DNA of 64,000 nucleotides from Akebia trifoliata. Taxonomy: Eukaryota; Streptophyta; Magnoliopsida; Ranunculales; Lardizabalaceae. Under the pieces are notes generated by a model that had not been told where the DNA came from, did no database searches, and was given only the letters and a program-made list of their open reading frames with translations. Made by a program: the position numbers and the translations under genes. Location of the stretch: positions 5,766,001 to 5,830,000 of the forward strand of contig CM030714.1 of NCBI GenBank assembly GCA_017979445.1, written 5' to 3'. Position 1 is the stretch's first letter. The number at the start of each line of letters is the position of its first letter. This document shows positions 46,206 to 57,500 of the stretch, one piece after another.

Positions 46206-46548
46206 GCTCTTGCTCATGCACATATTCCATGCTCTAGTCACTCGGTTCTTTCCCATACTAGCACGTGCATAGCATGTCCTTTCCCTAGTAAATGTACAAC
46301 AAGAAAATGAGCTAGTTCACTTTAGAACCTCTCAAACTTACTCAAAGGAGTGTGTCCCCACTCTCTTTGGTTCCCTAACATTCTTCTGTTTTCCTTTTCT
46401 CCATCAATGCTCCTTTTTTTCTTCTCTATTAAATTATCAAAATGGCACAATAAAATTTAAAAAATTACCAAAACAGCACACCATTCATTTTAATTCCGAG
46501 CGGTTAATTATTGGTAAATCACCCCCTTTTTTTTATTATTATTTTTTT

Positions 46549-46752
46549 TTTATAATAACCGGGTATACCTATAGACAGCAGACCAAGCCCGTATCTGGGC
46601 CCGCACATCACACGCACCGGGCAAGTGAGGGTGAGCCCTTGCTGGTGGCCCTGAGAAATTATTGCTCATACTGGCTAACAAACTCACAACCTACGGACTT
46701 TCATCGCTTATCGGTTCAAAATTTCCGTTAAGCCAACCTCTCGGGTTCACCC
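46549..46752 (-). mobile_element. tRNA-derived SINE, copy 3
   Basis: In reverse complement: GAGAGGTTGGCTTAACGG (A-box region), GTAGGTTGTGAGTTTG (decayed B box), CCAGTATGAGCAATAA, GGGCCACCAGCAAGGG and GCCCGGTGCGTGTGATG. It keeps the 5' end that copy 1 lacks. It has lost the CATTGCACGTGCCCC block. Confidence 0.7.
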
Positions 46753-48160
46753 TATTTCTTTTCTATAATCATTGCAACAAATTAGGGAAAAGAAGAATAT
46801 AAAGAAAGAGAAAAACAATTGGGGACATCCATCATATTTGAGGTTGACCATAGGTTTGTTTAAAAGGTTAGCAAGAAGCAAGACTAGAATGTACAGGTTA
46901 AAAAAAAATGAGAAATTCTATTGGAACTCAGACTTTTATTTACTACACCTCAATTACTTAAATTGTTTATCACTTCCCAACCATTAACTCACGCATTCCA
47001 TTTAAAACAGGAATTAACATTTCCGCATCAAAATTTTCTTCATAATACTTGCACAAGATAAAAAAGACACGAATTGCCACCATTGACAATGTATAACCCA
47101 TCAAAAAGAACAAGTTGACATCAACAACGATTGTCTACTCTCACCTATTGATGTTGATCTCGTGCTCTTCTCCCTTCATATCTCTCCATCAAAGAGAATA
47201 AAATATCTGACCTGGCGACTTTCTTTCATGAAGAGAGAGAATGACATTCTCACCCTATTAATTTTTAATTTTTTAAATTCAGTTGGGGTGCCAATAGAAG
47301 TTCTAAACAATATACAGGATGTTTTATAAAATTGGTCAAATATTTTGCAAAAACTACGGAATCAGCCATGTTTATAATATTTATCAAAATGGCCACATAC
47401 CTTCATAATTCTTTATTTTTACTCGAATGATAATATATTGTGCGATCTCATTTGCTATTTACTTATTTTCCTTTCCCATGAACCTACACTCAAAACATGG
47501 GCATAAAGGTAATCAAATTGTCTCAATTGTTCATCACATAAAAAAATTTCATAAAAGAAAAATAATTATGTAAACGGGTATATACCATGCATTTTTATAG
47601 ATATTAAAAAATTGGCAGATTCAATAATTTTGGAAAAATTCAAAGTTATTTTAGTAATTTCTTCAAATATATATTTACTTGTATTAAGATGAATGAGATA
47701 ATATCATTACCATTATGCCTCTTTGGTGTAAGATCAAGTTAGGATTATAATCACAATTATAATTTTCTAATTAGATCAAGTATTAGTGAGTATTATGTAA
47801 TTAGAGAATGTCTTAGTCAATTAGGATATTAGGGTTCATCCATAAGCATTCCACCTAAATCTTACTATAATCCAAGACATAGCTTAAGTCCTAACTCATC
47901 ATCGTAAAAGATACACTGGTACTGATATGATTTATATCATTCCCTTAATACAACACCCTTTATTCTATAAAAATGCATGGTAAATTCTCGACACACGAAA
48001 GAAAATTTTCGCATTTCTTATCTCTAGATTCACAATTTTCATTTCTTCCTTGTTTTCTCCTTCAATTGGATTAATTTATATGAAGATTAATCTAAATAGA
48101 ATTTAACATTTTTTTATATTATTAAAAAAGATTTTGATAAATTCCAATAAATTCTTACTT
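46753..48160. other. Unassigned intergenic DNA
   Basis: AT-rich sequence without recognisable exons, RNA genes or transposon ends. Confidence 0.4.
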
Positions 48161-48199
48161 AGTGTAGTGATGAGATTTCTTAAAAGAATCATGGGGATC

Positions 48200-48990
48200 A
48201 TGGTCTTCTTCCTCCTAGGAGAGCGGCATTCTCGTTTTTTTGCTCTTATGGACCAAAAATGCCTCAAACTTTAGGGAAGCTAGAACTCCTTGGATCATCA
48301 CGTGGGAGATTTAGCTTATTAGAAATTCTACAATATTTGATGGTGTGTTTAGATCAGTGGTTGGAGTTAAAAGAAAGATTGATGCTTGGCTATTTGAAAT
48401 TTAAAAAAACCTCAGGTTTTCATTGGTATATCTAAGATCCTCTCTGTTAAGTGGAGCAGGCCGCCCTCTAGTTGGGTTACGCTAAATATTGATGGTTCGA
48501 GCTTGGGAAACCCGAGCGCAACTGGAATGGGTTGTGTGATTCATGATCATGAAGGATGTTTGATAAAAGCTTGTAGTGTTTTCTTAGGCCAAGGAATGAA
48601 ATCTCTTGTTGAATTTCTCGTTATGTTGCACAGGGTGCAGCTCATTAATCTCAATGACAAGAAGTTGTTAATAGAATCAGATTCATCCCTTCCCGTTGGA
48701 GCTTCCAAACGTGGGAGATTCCCTTGGTTTCATAAGCACATTGTAGCTAAGTGTCTGCTTTTACTTAGTGAAGTCGAATGGGACATAAGGCATGTCTTCA
48801 AAGAAGGGAATAATGTAGCTGATGCATTAGTGGTTTATACCTCTTCATCTTGTTCTTCCGAGTCTTTTGACCTTGTAAATAATCTTCCTTTAGTGGTAAG
48901 ATGGGCTTTTATTGGAGACCAATTAAGTCTTCCAAATACCTGAGTTTTGTAATCCTCTTTTTAATATTATTGCTTGATTAACAAAATAAA
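48200..48990 (+). pseudogene. LINE 3' fragment with RNase H domain
   Basis: From about 48455 the frame reads SSWVTLNIDGSSLGNP, MGCVIHDHEG, VEFLVML, LLIESDSS, EVEWDIRHVFKEGNNVADAL and ends DQLSLPNT before TGA at 48943. All four acidic positions (D, E, D, D) of the RNase H fold are present, and this stretch of about 160 codons is uninterrupted. Upstream (48200-48450) only broken LINE-like frames remain. The fragment is 5'-truncated and ends near TTAACAAAATAAAATG, a LINE-like 3' terminus. It does not encode a full ORF2 and is not a host gene. Confidence 0.8.
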
Positions 48991-50760
48991 ATGTCCAAGG
49001 GACTAACCTAGTTTATGTCTTGGAAATAAGAAATAACAAAATTTTACCAAATATGGTAGTAGATGGCACAAATGTTGTTCTCACCACCACGAATAATCTC
49101 AAGTTCCAAACTTTATGGCCTTCTATTACAAGTATCATTTGGCTGAAGATGGGTCAAACCATATTGGACCTACAACGATCTAAATAAAACCTTTTTCTTG
49201 ATCGAAATGGTAATCCAATTTGAAATGTTGAATGAGCAAAACTATTCAAGTTTAAAGTCATGTAGACAATACTTTTGTGCCATAAAAGAATAGTAAAATT
49301 CTAATTTCTAAATACAAACAGCACAACTATGTGGGTTGTATAGAGGATGTGAATGCAGATATATAAGGCTTTAGATGATGCATGGAATGAGAATGATAGG
49401 GATCATGAGGTGGATCTGAAATCCCACCGAAACAGAGAAGACATCTATTCAAGGATCGTTGCGTTGGTCAAAGAGGAGAAAGATGAAGGAAAAGGAGTTG
49501 CATGAGAGAGAGAGAGAGAGAGGGTTAGAAAGTGAGCCCTTCTCCTTTATTTCCCTAGAAGCTTATTTATAAGTGGCATGAAAAGATTGAAATGCACATT
49601 ACTCTCATGTATCCAATGACCTGCAATACAATGTATTTATTAGATAAAATGCACTAAATGAGCAATCATGTAGACCATATATATTCATGGTCAATTCACA
49701 TGACACACACTTGGACTGATTCATTTTACACTATCTCCTGAAGTTACTTATGTGACACACATTTAGTTTCAGAATTAGCTCAAGCAATTGTCGAGTTTGG
49801 AACCCTCGTCATAAATATTTTTTTTTAAAGATAGTATACCAAGATAAATTCCTCCATAAACTTACATCCACACCTATCAACATTAGACACGCTAATTAAA
49901 TTCCAAGTGTAGAGGTAAATAATGAAGTCCATAAAGGATTGTGATATTCAAGTATTGAATAATATGCTTGATTTTTTGTTAACGTTTGTTATTGTTGAAG
50001 CATGCATAAATTGACCAAGAGAATTAATCCTGTACGCTCTGTCGAGCCTCATAAATGTCAAAAATGAATTTTGTAAAATTTTGGTATGAAGTGATTGAAT
50101 AATTTCAGATGAAATGTGTTGAGGGCAGCGTACAATCAACAATTTTTAAACAATCAAGTAAATTACAAGTAAACTTGTAGTGATACAGTTTATCTCATGC
50201 ACCTCTATGCTCTAATATCAAGTCTAGGCCAAGTCAGGCTTACACGAGTGAGTCATCTCTGTCGGCAATCACAAATGAACAAGGGAATGGAGTGAGGGTG
50301 GCATGTTGGAAAACAATCTAGTGGGAGTGGCATACTTGCTTGGAGGATCCAACCAATGGTTCTCAAATGAAAATTGGATCTCAAAATGCAACTTAGAATA
50401 CTCAGTGACACTGACCCTTTGTTGCCATAAATGAGCAGAAGAATGGGAAAAGGAAGGGCAGGGCATCACATGGGGTGATGGGGGCACCTTAACACTTACA
50501 CAATTATACAATGCAACCAAACAAACAAAAAAAAGAGAAGTCATAATCTTTTTTTTTTTTTTTAATAACAAAAGCTAACTCAAAACTCAAAAGAACTGAA
50601 AACATGAGATTTGTTTTTGTTATTCTCCTCTTCTATATTAACTTTGAGTGCAACTTAAACCAAAAACGTCTCATTCACACTATTAATTTTTTTCTTCCCA
50701 TAAGTCTCTTTCTCCCTCTCCAATGCCCCATCCATCATACACATCCAATACCTGGTAATG
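48991..50760. other. Upstream flank of the AG gene, unassigned
   Basis: Contains a short GA tract (about 49506-49523). No transposon with clear ends is seen. Proximal control elements of the AG gene may lie here, but I cannot identify them from sequence alone. Confidence 0.35.
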
Positions 50761-50761
50761 G

Positions 50762-50763
<2 letters not shown>

Positions 50764-50835
<72 letters not shown>
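50764..50835. repeat. TC microsatellite (72 bp)
   Basis: An uninterrupted TC run of 36 units about 450 bp upstream of the MADS exon. It generates the Ser/Leu-repeat ORF on + and the Arg/Glu-repeat ORF on -, neither of which is a gene. Such CT tracts are frequent in plant promoters and leaders. Confidence 0.95.
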
Positions 50836-50839
<4 letters not shown>

Positions 50840-50939
50840 GGGTGTAACAAGTCCCCCTCACCTACTTACCTTTGTTCTTAAGTGTAACAGAAATACAGAA
50901 AACAAGAAGATGAGTATGGGTTTATAGTTTTAGGTTCTA

Positions 50940-51225
50940 TTTCAAGACTATAAGTATTTACCCATCTGCTAAAACCAGCTCATATTCCATTTTCTCCATC
51001 TCTCTTGTGCACAGAGAAAGAAAACTTATTGAAACTGTTTTTCCTCCTTGTTTCCTTAGTGGGTTAGTAATCAAAAACCTAAAGAAAAAACATATATTCT
51101 CTCATAATTCCATGCCTTCCCTCTTATGGATTCATCGATTTCTAGTACTAATTCTAATTCAGGCCTAAAATTGTTCTTCTTTGTTAACAGAATTATGAAT
51201 TTTGTTTTGCTTTTTTTTTTTATAG
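50940..51225 (+). promoter_or_regulatory. AG: Likely core promoter and 5' leader (with leader intron) of the AG gene
   Basis: TATAAGTATTT at about 50949 is a plausible TATA box. It is followed by a pyrimidine-rich leader-like stretch (CTCCATCTCTCTTG). The segment ends in a strong acceptor, a T-run then TATAG (51221-51225), right before the coding frame opens. AG genes usually have an intron in the leader at this place. The donor is not certain (candidates near 51069 or 51146). Confidence 0.4.
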
Positions 51226-51232
51226 CTTAACC

Positions 51233-51280
51233 ACGGATTTTCCAAATCGAGCACCCGTGGATTCCGATCCCCAAAGAAAA
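51233..51280 (+). promoter_or_regulatory. AG: Probable non-AUG (ACG) start and N-terminal extension
   Basis: The frame of the MADS exon stays open upstream of its ATG. Starting at ACG (51233-51235) it encodes 16 residues, [16 protein letters not shown], before MGRGK. The context AACCACGG has A at -3 and G at +4, optimal apart from the codon. Eudicot AG proteins carry a similar extension ending in QRK, and Arabidopsis AG is known to start at ACG. An AUG in an upstream leader exon is not excluded. Confidence 0.55.
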
Positions 51281-51462
51281 ATGGGAAGGGGAAAGATCGA
51301 AATTAAGAGGATCGAAAACACGACGAATCGTCAAGTCACCTTTTGTAAACGTCGCAATGGGTTACTCAAGAAGGCTTATGAATTGTCTGTACTCTGCGAT
51401 GCTGAAGTAGCCCTCATCGTCTTCTCCAACCGTGGCCGCCTTTACGAGTACGCGAACAATAG
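51281..51462 (+). CDS. AG: AG exon 1 (MADS domain)
   Basis: Encodes [20 protein letters not shown] through RLYEYANN plus two bases of Ser61, ending AATAG|GTATTA. It reads [10 protein letters not shown] where most AG proteins have FSSRGRLYEY. An AC microsatellite follows 20 bp inside the intron. A longer ORF that starts upstream of the ATG uses GTG at 51257, not an ATG. Confidence 0.97.
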
Positions 51463-51479
51463 GTATTACTTTCTTCTCT

Positions 51480-51536
<57 letters not shown>

Positions 51537-54500
51537 ACACAAGCATCTCTTTAGATCCATAACTGTTATATACATCTCCCTCTATATAAGAGTAAAATTT
51601 TTGAAAATAGGGAAAAACCCACGATTTCCCCCACAAAACTTGGCAGTTGGAACACCCCTCAATAAGAAATTTTTTCTTTCTTTCCTTAGTTAAGATCCTT
51701 AGATTCTCTTTGTTTGTTATGTAGTTTAGGCCTACATATATTGTTTTCTTATTTTTATTTTATGTTAAAAAGATTTTTTTTTTTAAAAACTAGATCTTAA
51801 AGGGATCTTTAACCATAAGAGCTCAATCATTTTGTACAGTTCAGATCGTAGTTCTAACAAAGATTCACTTGTCTTTCTTCTCTTCTCTTCTGTTTTTCCT
51901 TGAATGTGCTTTTTTTTTTCCATGTTCTGGTTACTTTTCAGTTCTTTGTTTAGGTAGATAGATCTGTTATAGATAATAGGAATATAACTATGTAGGAATA
52001 AATGGTAGTGAGTTAAGAGGATGTTTGCTGATCTTGGAAATTCATCCTCATTTGCATCTCTCTTCCACTGTTTTTAGCTTTGCTTTGCTATTTCTTCTCT
52101 TTTCTTTCATTTTATGCTTCATTCCCTCTCTCTCTCTTTCTCTCACTGTTTCTAGTTTACCCAAAAATTTTCTCTTTCTCTCTCTACTTCATGTCACTCT
52201 TCAGTCTACTCAAATAAAGCTGTCATGCTCTCATTAGCCCATTTTCTACATCACTTGACACTTCCTTAATAAGATGTCATTTCAACTAAAAAGAAAGAGA
52301 AAATGAGTTTTACTATCAAAAGAAGATTAGGGTTTCAAGATTTCAAATGGGTTTCTCTTTAAACAGACTAAAAAAAGTCCTTCCACCAATCAAATCAAGA
52401 TTAGGGTTTATAAGCTTCATAGGTCTTCCTTGTTTTTGACGGTTTTACCCTTATAGACTCTAGTAGCTAGGTTTGAAGGCGAAGGAGGAAGGACACATGT
52501 TTATTTAATGTGGATCTGTTTGTCTTAGTTACGAATCTTTGGTCACGTCACACACGATTTTTCAGTTCTTCACTGCTGACAACAAAGCTATGATCATGAT
52601 TCCTGCACTGGCCTTCTATTTTTCTTTTTTTAATTTTTTAAACTATATTTTATATTAAACCAAACTTAAGAAAAATTTTCAGTATCATCTCTATTAGCCT
52701 TAATCCTTCAATCTAGACCGTTGGATGGGCTTCAAGTGAAAGTAACAATGTCTTGGTTGTTCTTATTGGTTCTCTTTCTGTTCTTCTCATTTCCTTTAAC
52801 AAGCTTCTGAACTGCTGAAGCTGAACCAATATAGAGAGCTCAGAGAGAGAGAGAGAGAGATGTACGACTACTGCGAGCCAATGGGGGGTTCTGCACTTTT
52901 AGGGTTTAGGCTTTGGATACATGGAGAGTGTGCAGAAGTTGACGGAGACAGCAAAATATATATACATCTATATATATATATATTTGAAGTTCATTGGGTG
53001 GCAATTTTGATATTTTTGGAGTTTATTGAGGTGGTTAATAGAGAGCTATTACACTCCGGGTAATTGGGAGATTTACACGTGGCGATCATCAGTAATTTTA
53101 GATTGCACATCCAATCATGTTTGGGATCTCGTGCCAACGTGGCAGAGTTCTTCCAACAGGAATTTCGATGAAACTAAGGTAACAGTTTATCAAGAACGAA
53201 AATGCTGTTTTTGTTGTATTTACAGCTAGCAGTCTAACACTCCTGACTTGTCTCTGTGGTATGCCTATTAGACTACATAAGTTTATTAGGAACCATTTAT
53301 GAACCAAATCTGGACCGTCCAATCTTAGGACATGTTGACTAGAACCTGATTGAAAGTCCAGATTGGTGGAACGATCGTGACTGTTGGATCAATCTAACTC
53401 TTCCCATTAAACTTAAAAGTAGTATATATGAAAGTTAATTCCATTACATTACTATACATGAGATAAGGCCTTGAAGGACTTTTATGAAAAAAGGAATGCA
53501 TGACCATTTTGTATTCTCATTTAACAAATATTGATGGCTGGTGTAAAAAATTGGGTAATGAAGGAATAAGATTCGTTTAGCCAACCCCAAATCCTTAGGA
53601 TAAGGGTACGACGATGGTGGTTATGAATGGGGGATAGGGGTGTGGTGCCGAATAAGCATTCTCGTAAGAGTCACGCTACACTGACTTCGTTCCACACTAT
53701 GCTGACATGGTTGTGCACAAAGACCTATAAATTTCTTTCCTCGACATACAAGGAAAGAAATACGCGATTCTTGTTTATAACTACATATATACTTATCTTT
53801 TATATATCTCGTATTTTACTTATCTTTTATATATCTTGTATTTTACATCTTATTGTTCCTAGATGCTTAATTAGCTTATCACATATAATGCTTAGCTAGA
53901 GAAAATAAATTTTAGCTCCTACATTTTTATTCTCACTAAATATTTTATTTTCAAATATCATTATTTGGTATCCCTATATATTTTCAACATTCATAACAAG
54001 GATAAACTCATAAATTTCACTTGGTGAAATATGGGAGAATATATATGTACATGAAAAGTAATGGAAATTTTTGTTTATAGAAAATATCAATTATGAATTA
54101 ATATGGTCTAATTTTGAAAATTATTGTAGAAATTTGAGAAGAAAAATTATACCTTAGCAGAATAATCATTTCGAGTAAGTTCAAACAATCGAGTTACGAT
54201 TGAGAGACCTGATGTTAGAACAACCAATGGATGTGGATTGTGAGAAGGAACTCAAAAGGTTTTGAATGTGTTCATGAAAGTTATCAAATTCAAAGTAGGT
54301 AAAGGGGGGAAATTTTGGAAGGTATGTTTTAGTTTAGGAGAAATCTAAATGATTGGAAAGTTAATTCCACAGCTCATATCTCGATTATCAAATTAACCCA
54401 TAAAAATGAGGGTGTATGAGTATGGAAGTTGAATCATACTGGTTCAATCTCTATATGTTCCTCAATTTGCTGCCTAAAGTTAAAAAAAATGAACTAATAT

Positions 54501-57500
54501 CCCAGCTTATATTTTAAGGGGCCATCAACTTAGTTGAGCACATTGTGCTCCACTATTGTTTTCATCACTTAATTCTCCTAAGCAAGGCAATCTCCCATTT
54601 TGCGCCTCTTTTTTTTTACTTCCCATTTCTCTGGAATTTGTCGACAAGTGATTATTTTAATTTTAATTCGTCCCAATGGTGGTAGATCTTCAAATAGGCA
54701 TGTTATCACAAATAATTCCTCAATGGAAATATCTATTGCAAAAAGAGGCTATTTGATAATCAATTCTAGAGATTTCTTCAAACTATTTGAGATTGTTTTG
54801 TTGATCTCATCAGTTTGAGAGGTGTTAATTAGTGAAAGAACCACTACCTTGAAAATAAATATTATAATTATTTTTCAGACATCAAAATGTGTTAATGATT
54901 TTAGAGATAATTCCCAAATACGATGATATTTATATTTTAACCTCTAAACTTTACCCATCTTTACTATTATCTAATAAAATGTTTACAATCATGAATCTTA
55001 CTTAGGATTCATCAAGCCCAAAAAAATTATCAATTCAATGTCATCCTCATTTGCATCATCATTTTCTGATACTTCTTTGGTAAAATGATCACTATCATCT
55101 TATGAATATCATCCCTCCTTATTAGTGCATCGAACAGGATTGGCTATGAGAAGGCTGAAATTTTATCCAAATTGACATTCCTTAGAATATTAAAATAATT
55201 TCAATTTTTTTTTTCATTTTTCAATTTAATTGCAAAGTTTGCGATTTAATAATGAATTTCATGATTTAATCAAGAAATCTGTAAAAGTCACGAGTTAATG
55301 AAAAATTCAAAGTGAAGGAAAAAAAATCATAATTTAATCGTGATTTTTTCAATATATTGCCGAGTTTGCTAACTAGCACTGTTGTGTGGGGGTATTTTTA
55401 GGATATGTTTTCAGTATCATGAAAGAAACAAAAGGGATATTTATAGATGGTTGTTGATGTCGACTAGTAAAGGTTTTCTCTTAAGGTAGATTTTCTTATT
55501 TTGTATTGAAAAGATAACATTAAATACTCTCTATTAGTGTTTGTATTCTTCTTTTGCTAAATATTAGAAGCTTAAGATTGTTGGGTATTATCATGACGTC
55601 GTTTATAACAATGGGAGTGAAGGTGGACAACTTTATTTTTTGGGGGGAGGGGAAGGTGTTTGGTAATCATTTTTTAAATGAGATCAGTAACTCAGTGATA
55701 GCAAGAATCAAATCATTATCTATAATTTTATCATCCAAAGACTTTACCAAATAAGCTAGCTAGCACTTGCTAAGGTGGGTTACTCAATAAAGCCAAATTA
55801 TTGGATTTTCGCTAGGATTAGGTATAGATAGCTTGGTAGGTTTCGTCGGTGTTTTGGGAAGTACGTCTTGACTTCCATTACTATAATTTTCAACTTGAGT
55901 AATTAATTTCTATTTATTGGTTTGTCTGTGGATGTAGCCCCATTGTAAGTGAACCAAGTATATTTTGTGTTATGATTATATATAATGTCTTAGATAATTT
56001 TTCTATTTGTTTGCACTTGCATTACAAATTCTTGGGGTACTAGTTGCTGAAATTAACTAATTGTTTCTTGGGAAACTTGATTTTTGTAACCAATTTCATG
56101 CTTGTGAATGGCATAGCTGTAAATAAAATTAAATGGATGAACAAAACTTATCTAGCCACCTTAGCTTTTTGAGATAAGGCTTTGATGATGATGATGTTGA
56201 GTTCTTTTTTATGTTGGTGAATGGGTCTCTTGAAGACTTTTCTAGGAGTTCCAAGAGGTTGAGACAAGGGGATCTTTTGTCTCCTTTTCTTGTTTACTAT
56301 TATCAATGAGGCTCTGGATAGGATGCTTAGTGAGGCAATGGAGAATGGAGATATAGTAGGTTTTTCCTCGGGACAAGAGAGGTTTATGGTATCCCTCTTT
56401 AGTTCACAAATGATTTGTTGGTGTTTGTCGGCGAATCTAGGAAGCAATTGGATTTTCTATGGGGAAATTCTCAATTGCTTTGAGGCAATTTCAGGTTTGG
56501 TTGTGAACTTTCAGAAAACTAATTAAAGTGTTTGTTGTGTGGGGTGGGGTGGTGTTCCAAGAATTCGGCTTTTGGTAGTGTGCTTGGGGAGGCAGGTGGG
56601 CAATCTCCCCTCTATTTACTTGGGTTTATTGTTGGAAGTGTCGTATAAGAGTAAGGCAACGTGGGAACTAGTAGTTGAAAATGTTAATAGAAGACTTCTC
56701 TCGTGGCAAGCAAAATATCTTTCACGGGGAGGGAAGCTGACCCTCATCAAGAGTGTTTTGGCTAGCATCCTAGTGTATTTTTTTGTTTTTATTCACTATG
56801 CCTAGGAATGTGGAGGTTGGACTGGAAAATTTGTTTTAGAATTTTATTTAGCTTGACAAGGATGATAAGAGAAAATTTCATTTGGTTAGTTGCATACTAT
56901 GAGAGAAAAGACTTTAGACATCACTTTTAAATGATGTCTATAAGAAAAGGTGGTGTTTATAGGAGTGATGTCTATTCTTTGGATGAAAAAGAGCATGTAA
57001 AATGTGGTTTTTAGACACCAATTTTTCCAAAATCGATTTATAAAGATCAAACATAAATCGATGTCTAAAGTCCCGCATTTTTTTTTGCACGGTCCTGCCT
57101 GCAAAAAATACACTTTACATGTAAAAATTGATGTTTATTTAAAAGAAAGTGATGTCTAAAGTATTTTTGTAGTAGAATTGGATAGTGTGTGTGCCCAAAG
57201 GTGAGGGGGGCTAAGGAATAAGAAGACTATGTGTCATGAATCCAGCTTTGTTAGGAAAATAGCTCTGGAGGTTTGGCATTGAAGAAAAAAGTTTGTGGAA
57301 GCTAAGTTTGGGGTGGATTCCTTGGGTGGGAAAGTAGAGGCTCTAGATACCAGTTTGGGTGTGGAGTTTGAAAAGGGATTCTGAAAATTCTTACTGAGTT
57401 TTGGAAGAGAATCAGATTCAAGGAGGAGGATTCTTTTTTGGGATGATATTTGGTGTGGAGAGGCTTCACTTTTGTCTAGAGTCCCAAAGCTTTTCCAGTT

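Noticed and set aside
50655..50861. Arg-Glu repeat ORF on - and Ser-Leu repeat ORF on +
   Set aside because: Pure translation of the TC microsatellite.
51257..51562. ORF that seems to start with Met at 51257 ahead of the MADS domain
   Set aside because: The codon at 51257 is GTG in poor context, and the ORF runs through the splice donor into the AC microsatellite. The MADS ATG is at 51281, and ACG at 51233 is the better upstream candidate.
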